A stretch of DNA of 27,884 nucleotides. It comes from an uncultured Alphaproteobacteria bacterium. Lineage in GTDB: Bacteria; Pseudomonadota; Alphaproteobacteria; CAAHEQ01; UBA3637. Below, piece by piece: positions 23,831 to 27,884 of the stretch. The translations under genes were made by a program, and so were the position numbers. Every line of letters begins with the position of its first letter. The first letter of the stretch is position 1. The stretch covers positions 1 to 27,884 of the forward strand of contig CALGXF010000041.1 in the NCBI GenBank assembly GCA_937935995.1. Direction: 5' to 3'. The notes below the pieces were generated by a model. That model saw only the letters and a list, made by a program, of their open reading frames with translations, searched no databases and was not told the origin of the DNA.

Positions 23831-23857
23831 AAAAAGGAGTGCCCGTCGGACACTCCT
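23831..23857 (-). terminator. Terminator-like hairpin between decarboxylase and antiporter
   Basis: Read on the minus strand, AGGAGTG (from 23857) pairs with CACTCCT (to 23835) around a 9-base loop, followed by TTTT. It probably limits read-through from the decarboxylase into the antiporter, giving more soluble enzyme than membrane carrier. Confidence 0.65.
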
Positions 23858-23868
23858 GCCTGTGTTTC

Positions 23869-24459
23869 TTATTTTTTGATTTCAACAACCGGGGCATATT
23901 CGAAGTTCAAGAAGCCCAATGCTGTCAGCGAATAAGCAAAGTTTTGTGTGATATTGATGTAGTTGTGGAAAATTTGGAATTCACTGTGTTTGTCAACACC
24001 ACGCAATTCCAATTCGTGATTCATCGATTTCGTCAACCACATTTCAGCATGTGATTTGGCAATATCATCATCAATATAGGTGTCGAAATATTCAACATAT
24101 TCGGCAGCCCATCCACCCAAGAAATTGCCTTTTTTGTCTTTACCCCAAACGATACCGATACCGGTTGCAATCGCTTTGTGGTCTTCAATCCGAGCACCGT
24201 TACCGGCCATAATGACTTCCAAAACAGCCCCGTGTTTGAACGTGCTTTCAACTTGTTCAACCGGCACAATATTGCCGAATAATTCCGGCGGCAATACGGA
24301 TGTGTACGGAATAACGTTGAAGTCTTGAATTTTGGCTTGTTTTAAAGCAGAGTCATAGCAGAACGTTTCAAACGGTTGCGGTGGAATACCGTCATCGGCT
24401 TGACCGACACCGCCGGTGTGAAAAGCTAAAGTTGGGTAACGTGTTCCTAATGTAGTCAT
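23869..24459 (-). CDS. aaxB: Pyruvoyl-dependent arginine decarboxylase
   Basis: This enzyme converts arginine to agmatine and CO2, consuming a proton. It does so with a pyruvoyl group made by self-cleavage rather than with pyridoxal phosphate. The 196-residue proenzyme has the cleavage sequence NVIPYTSVLPPELFGN, where the cut should fall between Thr53 and Ser54. The Thr-Ser pair is as in chlamydial AaxB. The segment HGAVLEVIMAGNGARIEDHKAIATGIGIVWG includes the conserved catalytic-glutamate region. The length is right for the family. It is the first gene of a two-gene operon with the antiporter. Its own promoter (24548-24576), an 80-base structured leader and AGGAG before the ATG are visible. 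The symbol follows the chlamydial pair; pdaD is the archaeal name. Confidence 0.92.
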   Translation of the reverse strand: MTTLGTRYPTLAFHTGGVGQADDGIPPQPFETFCYDSALKQAKIQDFNVIPYTSVLPPELFGNIVPVEQVESTFKHGAVLEVIMAGNGARIEDHKAIATGIGIVWGKDKKGNFLGGWAAEYVEYFDTYIDDDIAKSHAEMWLTKSMNHELELRGVDKHSEFQIFHNYINITQNFAYSLTALGFLNFEYAPVVEIKK

Positions 24460-24489
24460 TTTTAATCTCCTTTTTATCTGTTAGTTTTG

Positions 24490-24540
24490 GCAATCTCTAT
24501 GGATTGCACGCGTTGCTTAAAACCGAGTCGGATATGCAAC
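24490..24540 (-). promoter_or_regulatory. Structured 5' leader of the decarboxylase operon
   Basis: Just after the predicted start (about 24541) the minus-strand RNA has GTTGC paired with GCAAC (24536-24540 with 24512-24516). Next comes a 6-bp hairpin GCAATC/GATTGC (24502-24507 with 24490-24495). No known riboswitch class was recognised. A regulatory role is possible but unproven. Confidence 0.35.
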
Positions 24541-24547
24541 TATAAGT

Positions 24548-24576
24548 AGAATAAAATTATTGATAAATCCTGTCAA
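24548..24576 (-). promoter_or_regulatory. Promoter for the decarboxylase-antiporter operon
   Basis: On the minus strand a perfect TTGACA (24571-24576) lies 17 bases from TATTCT (24548-24553). Confidence 0.72.
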
Positions 24577-24615
24577 TCATATTGTCGCATGTATTAAAAT
24601 AAAGAAAACAAGCGC

Positions 24616-24644
24616 TTGATATTGCTCTTTTTAGTTGCTATATC
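24616..24644 (+). promoter_or_regulatory. Promoter for the 126-aa lipoprotein gene
   Basis: TTGATA (24616-24621) and TATATC (24639-24644) are 17 bases apart. They read away from the decarboxylase promoter. Confidence 0.55.
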
Positions 24645-24678
24645 CATTTTGTTCTTTATCAAAAAAAGGAGAAACATC

Positions 24679-25059
24679 ATGACAAAAACAAAATTATTTG
24701 CCACGGGGCTGGTCGGCGTTTTGGCATTGGCTTCGTGCCGGTCTGTCCAGTCGTATGACGATATGCTGCATTCTTGGCTGGGGCAGTCTGAAGCGCAGTT
24801 GGTGGCGACATGGGGCGCACCGGTAGACATGCAGACGATTGCGCCGGGTCGTCAATTGTTTACTTATATTAAAGAGCGGCAGGTGAATGTCCCGGGCGAA
24901 GCACCGAATTACACGGCGCTCGGTGAAGATTCTGCCTATAACCCGTATGGCGATTCTTTGGGTGAAACATTCGATTATTATTGCAAGACGATGTTTACGA
25001 CTCAAGATGACATTATCGTCGGGTATTCTTGGGAAGGCGACGGATGTTTAATGCGTTAA
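24679..25059 (+). CDS. Small outer-membrane-type lipoprotein
   Basis: The 126-residue protein has a lipoprotein signal peptide ending in the lipobox LASC (Cys20), so it should be lipid-anchored in the envelope. The mature part starts with SYDDMLHSWLGQSEAQLVATWGAP, a pattern seen in small SmpA/BamE-like lipoproteins (short helix, WG.P, then G..L..Y), followed by a Tyr/Asn/Gly-rich segment and two further cysteines. I do not assign a function. I chose ATG 24679, with AAAGGAG well placed upstream. An in-frame TTG at 24616 would add 21 hydrophobic residues without a ribosome binding site and lies in the promoter. Confidence 0.8.
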   Translation: MTKTKLFATGLVGVLALASCRSVQSYDDMLHSWLGQSEAQLVATWGAPVDMQTIAPGRQLFTYIKERQVNVPGEAPNYTALGEDSAYNPYGDSLGETFDYYCKTMFTTQDDIIVGYSWEGDGCLMR

Positions 25060-25061
25060 AC

Positions 25062-25086
25062 AAAGGGAGCTTCAGCTCCCTTTTTT
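25062..25086. terminator. Bidirectional terminator
   Basis: GGGAGC (25065-25070) pairs with GCTCCC (25075-25080), with a TTCA loop and six T residues on the plus strand. On the minus strand TTTG follows the stem. The stop codon of the minus-strand membrane gene lies in the loop. Confidence 0.85.
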
Positions 25087-26013
25087 AATCAGCTTTTTGA
25101 TTTGTGTTCCCGTGAAGAAGAGGCCTGTTAAGCCTAACGGAACGAAATAGTATAAAATTCTGAATGTAATGAGGGCGGCTAAAATACCGCCTTTTTCCTC
25201 TGGTGTGTGAACAAATAAATACAAAAAAGCGCCTTCAAAGACTCCCAGTCCGCCCGGCACCTGTGTTGAAATGCCGATGAGCTGGGCTAACGTGAAAATC
25301 GTAAAAACGTGAATGATGTTAACGTCCATGTGAAATCGCAGCAAGGTATAGAAAACCAATGAAGCGGCGATAATATCCAATCCGCCGACCAGCATTTGTA
25401 AAAGGGTTATTTTCGGAGAAGGTGCCAGAATTTCAATGTTCTTAAAATTGATTTTTCGTCTGGGCAGAATGACAAAAATCCAATAGAGAATAACCAGCAG
25501 GGACACAACGACGGCACCCATATAAAACCACCGAATGTCCGTTGTTCCCGGCGTTAAATGAAAAATACCGGACAAGATTAAGGAAAGATCAAATACGCAT
25601 GCCATGCCGAGCAGATATGTCAAGCTTTCGAACGCAATCATTTTGAGAACGTTCAATTCCGTCAATCCGAGTTTGGAATACAGCATGTATCGCAAAGAAC
25701 CGCCGGCGATGTACGCATGCCCTGTCGTATTGGTGACGGAAAAGCTAATCATGGCGGCTTCGACGACTTTTTCTTTAGGCAATTTTTTGCCGATGTATTT
25801 TAAGGCTAAAAAATCGTATCCCGAAAAAGCAATGTAATCGCATAAGGTAAAGGCCAGTGCGGTTGATAAGACCCAAAAAGGCGTGCTGGAAATCAAATCA
25901 AGCAAATGATGCCATCCGATTTTACGAATCTCGTTGTAAACCAGCCACAGAGCCAGTCCAAAAAACAAAAAAGCAAATATTTGTATGAATAAATCAATTC
26001 CTTTTTTCATCAT
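25072..26013 (-). CDS. YbhN/MprF-type lipid flippase-like membrane protein
   Basis: This is a 313-residue integral membrane protein of the UPF0104 (lysylphosphatidylglycerol synthase transmembrane) family. It has about eight hydrophobic helices and the family signatures FSVTNTTGHAYIAGGSLRYMLYSKLGL near one-third of its length, VPGGLGVFEGAFL, and RILYYFVPLGLTGL near the end. MprF uses such a domain to flip aminoacyl lipids, but no synthase domain is attached here, so the transported lipid is unknown. The frame continues 20 codons upstream to 26073, but that stretch lacks a ribosome binding site and overlaps the -10 box of the likely promoter. I therefore prefer ATG 26013 (or 26010), which itself has only a weak ribosome binding site. 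Confidence 0.8.
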   Translation of the reverse strand: MMKKGIDLFIQIFAFLFFGLALWLVYNEIRKIGWHHLLDLISSTPFWVLSTALAFTLCDYIAFSGYDFLALKYIGKKLPKEKVVEAAMISFSVTNTTGHAYIAGGSLRYMLYSKLGLTELNVLKMIAFESLTYLLGMACVFDLSLILSGIFHLTPGTTDIRWFYMGAVVVSLLVILYWIFVILPRRKINFKNIEILAPSPKITLLQMLVGGLDIIAASLVFYTLLRFHMDVNIIHVFTIFTLAQLIGISTQVPGGLGVFEGAFLYLFVHTPEEKGGILAALITFRILYYFVPLGLTGLFFTGTQIKKLIKKGS

Positions 26014-26056
26014 ATTCAAAAGATGAGGCGTCGGTTGAAATATTTCAAGAAGGAGC

Positions 26057-26085
26057 TTGCAAAAACATCGCATCGTATGTTATAA
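26057..26085 (+). promoter_or_regulatory. Promoter for the 131-aa lipoprotein
   Basis: TTGCAA (26057-26062) and TTATAA (26080-26085) are 17 bases apart. AAGGAGG (26098-26104) is a perfect ribosome binding site for the gene that follows. Confidence 0.55.
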
Positions 26086-26099
26086 GAAACAGGTTACAA
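26072..26099 (-). promoter_or_regulatory. Candidate promoter for the flippase-like gene
   Basis: On the minus strand TTGTAA (26094-26099) and TACGAT (26072-26077) are 16 bases apart. The boxes overlap the plus-strand promoter, so the two genes may compete for RNA polymerase. Confidence 0.45.
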
Positions 26100-26109
26100 G
26101 GAGGCAAAG

Positions 26110-26505
26110 ATGAAAAAATTTCTGTTAATCATTTTATGTGTGTGTTGTTTGGCGGGATGTTCTTCTTTAAATGAATTGGAAGGGACAACCAAGTTGCCGA
26201 TTAACTATAAGACACGGATATCGGTAAAGGAATATAAAATTAAAGGTTCTGTTCGTGGTGAATATACACGGACATGTATTTTGTTGGGATTGATTTGTTC
26301 CGGTGATGTGTATATTTATGATGATTTGATTAAAAAGGCCGAAAAGATTGGCGGCAATTCAGTGGTCAACATGGTTGTTGACAGCGAAAATTCTTCTCCG
26401 TTTTGGTATTTACTGTTTTCAAAACAAACATACCGTGCGAACGGGTTAGCTATTGAAATTACAAAAACGGATAAAAATGCCAGAGATTTGTACTGGGATG
26501 ATTAA
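26110..26505 (+). CDS. Lipoprotein of unknown function (131 aa)
   Basis: The signal peptide ends in the lipobox LAGC (Cys19), so this should be a lipid-anchored envelope protein. The mature part is 113 residues long, with a Lys/Arg-rich strand region, a Cys pair (TCILLGLICSG) and the segment LIKKAEKIGGNSVVNMVVDSE. The phrase about a repeated unit that keeps A..GGN.VVN is seen in several short lipoprotein families (YbjQ-like or TRL-like folds), but the match is too weak to name. It has its own promoter and a perfect AAGGAGG ribosome binding site. It is divergent from the flippase-like gene, with overlapping promoters. Confidence 0.78.
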   Translation: MKKFLLIILCVCCLAGCSSLNELEGTTKLPINYKTRISVKEYKIKGSVRGEYTRTCILLGLICSGDVYIYDDLIKKAEKIGGNSVVNMVVDSENSSPFWYLLFSKQTYRANGLAIEITKTDKNARDLYWDD

Positions 26506-26520
26506 TTAATGAACGTTTAT

Positions 26521-26544
26521 CCGGCCGGACGATTGTTCGGCCGG
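26521..26544 (+). terminator. GC-rich hairpin, possible terminator without T run
   Basis: CCGGCCG (26521-26527) pairs with CGGCCGG (26538-26544) around a 10-base loop. The stem is very stable but no T run follows, so it may stabilise the 3' end or act with other factors rather than terminate alone. Confidence 0.45.
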
Positions 26545-26580
26545 AATTCTTATGTGCTTTAAAAAAATTTAAAACAAGTC

Positions 26581-26609
26581 TTGTCAAATGCCGGCTTTTC
26601 CTTTACCTT
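26581..26609 (+). promoter_or_regulatory. Promoter for the flavodiiron protein gene
   Basis: TTGTCA (26581-26586) and TACCTT (26604-26609) are 17 bases apart. AAAGGAG follows just before the ATG at 26631. Confidence 0.5.
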
Positions 26610-26630
26610 GAAGAAGAAAGGAGACAATAA

Positions 26631-27806
26631 ATGTCCATACAAAAAGTTATTGAAAATGTATATGCTGTCGGTTCAAAAGATCCGCGTCGGCCTTTGTTTG
26701 ACCAGCTGATGCCGTTGGAGGAAGGAACCAGTTATAATTCTTATTTAATTAAAGGCAGCGAGAAAATTGCTTTGATTGATACGGTTTATCCGCCCTTTGA
26801 ACAAGATATCGAAGAAAAATTAAACGAACTTCATATCGATCATATTGACTATATTATTGCGGATCACGGGGAGCAAGATCATTCGGGTGCTTTGCCGGGA
26901 TTGTTGAGAAAATACCCGATGGCAAAAATTGTGACCAATCAAAAATGCAAAGAAATTACGATGGGTTTTCTGCCGTTAAAAGAGGATGATTATATTGTTG
27001 TCGGAGACGGTGATTCAATCAGCTTGGGTGACAAAACTTTGGAATTCATGATGATGCCGTGGGTGCATTGGCCGGATACGATGTTTACTTATTTAAAAGA
27101 AGACGGAATTTTGTTTACAACGGACTTTTTCGGCGCACATGCAACGAACTTTGATTTGTTCTGGGAAGACGATGAACGGCTAATTCCGTTGGCAAAAGCA
27201 TATTATGCCGAAATCATGCAACCGTTTGCGCGCATTTTCCAAAAATACATTCCGCGCGTGGAAGAAAGGGCACCGAAGATGATTGCTTCGTCTCATGGGC
27301 CGATTTATAAAAAGCCGTCATTTATTATTGATTTGTATAAAGAATGGACATCGCCGAACAAGAAAAATCAAGTTGTTATCGTCGGTGTGTCGATGTATGG
27401 GTCAACGGATCAAATGGTTGATTACATGACGGAGCGGTTAACGGAAAAAGGAATTCAAGTGAAATACTATGACGCCGTTCATTTGAATGCGACAGGACTG
27501 GCCAGTGATTTAATTGACAGTATGGGCTTGGTTGTCGCAACACCAACGGTTTTGACCGGGCCTCATCCGGCCGTCGTCATGCCGATTTTCTTGGCCAATA
27601 TTTTGAAGCCGACGTTAAAGTATATTGGCTTAATCGGTTCGTACAGCTGGGGAACTTTGGTGGATAAACAGGTTACCGGAATGTTGGGGAACTTAAAAGA
27701 TGTTCCGATTTTACCGCCGGTTTTGGCCAAAGGAACGCCGAAAGAAAATGATAAGAAGGCTTTAGATGAGTTGGTCGAAAAGATAGCCGCTTTTCACATA
27801 GCCTAG
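26631..27806 (+). CDS. A-type flavodiiron protein (O2/NO reductase)
   Basis: This is a soluble enzyme that reduces O2 to water or NO to N2O and protects anaerobes. The 391-residue protein has the metallo-beta-lactamase-like domain with the full diiron set: His79, Glu81, Asp83 and His84 in DHGEQDHSG, His146 in WVHWPD, Asp165 in TTDFFGAH, and His222 in SSHGP. A flavodoxin domain follows (about 246-391), with the FMN phosphate loop SMYGSTDQM. It has the minimal class A layout, without a fused rubredoxin or flavin reductase. The electron donor is not encoded nearby. It is likely monocistronic, with its own promoter, AAAGGAG and terminator. Confidence 0.96.
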   Translation: MSIQKVIENVYAVGSKDPRRPLFDQLMPLEEGTSYNSYLIKGSEKIALIDTVYPPFEQDIEEKLNELHIDHIDYIIADHGEQDHSGALPGLLRKYPMAKIVTNQKCKEITMGFLPLKEDDYIVVGDGDSISLGDKTLEFMMMPWVHWPDTMFTYLKEDGILFTTDFFGAHATNFDLFWEDDERLIPLAKAYYAEIMQPFARIFQKYIPRVEERAPKMIASSHGPIYKKPSFIIDLYKEWTSPNKKNQVVIVGVSMYGSTDQMVDYMTERLTEKGIQVKYYDAVHLNATGLASDLIDSMGLVVATPTVLTGPHPAVVMPIFLANILKPTLKYIGLIGSYSWGTLVDKQVTGMLGNLKDVPILPPVLAKGTPKENDKKALDELVEKIAAFHIA

Positions 27807-27821
27807 ATTAAACTTCGAAAA

Positions 27822-27849
27822 ACGCCTCGCTCTTGCGGGGTGTTTTTTT
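27822..27849 (+). terminator. Intrinsic terminator after the flavodiiron gene
   Basis: ACGCCTCGC (27822-27830) pairs with GCGGGGTGT (27835-27843), with two G-T pairs and a run of seven T residues. The remaining 35 bases to the window end hold no gene. Confidence 0.8.
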
Positions 27850-27884
27850 ATGTATTTTTCCGCTTGACTCTGGGGGGGGAGATC

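Noticed and set aside
26014..26073. 20-codon N-terminal extension of the flippase-like protein
   Set aside because: No ribosome binding site and it overlaps the likely promoter -10 box.
27872..27884. Run of eight G residues and terminal GATC as a biological feature
   Set aside because: It lies at the window edge and could be a sequencing or cloning boundary effect. Nothing can be concluded.

Overview
This window looks like a piece of chromosome from an AT-leaning, anaerobic or microaerotolerant alphaproteobacterium. The alphaproteobacterial signs are a CckA-type hybrid histidine kinase, the gene run gpmI-envC-ctpA-divergent polysaccharide deacetylase-rppH, and yajC-secD-secF. The anaerobic signs are a class III (oxygen-sensitive) ribonucleotide reductase with its radical-SAM activase and an A-type flavodiiron protein. 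An uncultured gut alphaproteobacterium is my best guess, but that is inference. No rRNA, tRNA, CRISPR array, insertion sequence or phage gene was seen.

Layout. 1-1262: 3' part of a very cysteine-rich repeat protein. 1416-4342: yajC-secD-secF operon with promoter and terminator. 4381-5211: strong promoter, a leader with short ORFs, and a RimJ/RimL-like acetyltransferase. 5264-5864: a possible small membrane protein and a 104-aa protein of unknown function. 5912-6106: a structured non-coding stretch. 6107-9588 (minus): tyrS and a CckA-like kinase. 9619-10028: a 410-bp control region. 10029-13084: nrdD, a separate small gene carrying the glycyl-radical loop, and nrdG. 13081-18605 (minus): rppH, divergent polysaccharide deacetylase, ctpA, envC and gpmI, read gpmI to rppH as one tightly packed operon. 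18768-22293: prepilin peptidase, RodZ-like protein, prfA, prmC. 22322-24459 (minus): pyruvoyl arginine decarboxylase and an APC antiporter, resembling the chlamydial AaxB/AaxC pair. 24679-26505: two lipoproteins flanking a minus-strand YbhN/MprF-type membrane protein. 26631-27806: flavodiiron protein.

How they fit together. NrdD, the small glycyl-radical protein and NrdG would supply dNTPs without oxygen, and the flavodiiron protein would remove O2 or NO that damages such radical enzymes. The decarboxylase and antiporter would exchange arginine for agmatine and consume protons. The gpmI operon joins glycolysis, cell-wall remodelling (EnvC, CtpA) and mRNA 5'-end processing (RppH).

The most notable observation is the split class III ribonucleotide reductase. 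NrdD ends after its zinc site, and the RVMGY glycyl-radical motif lies on its own 67-codon gene with its own strong ribosome binding site 28 bases downstream. This resembles a built-in version of the GrcA/YfiD spare-part arrangement of pyruvate formate-lyase. Secondary points are the arginine decarboxylase/antiporter cassette with an internal terminator, the structured element at 5912-6106, and the leader upstream of the acetyltransferase.
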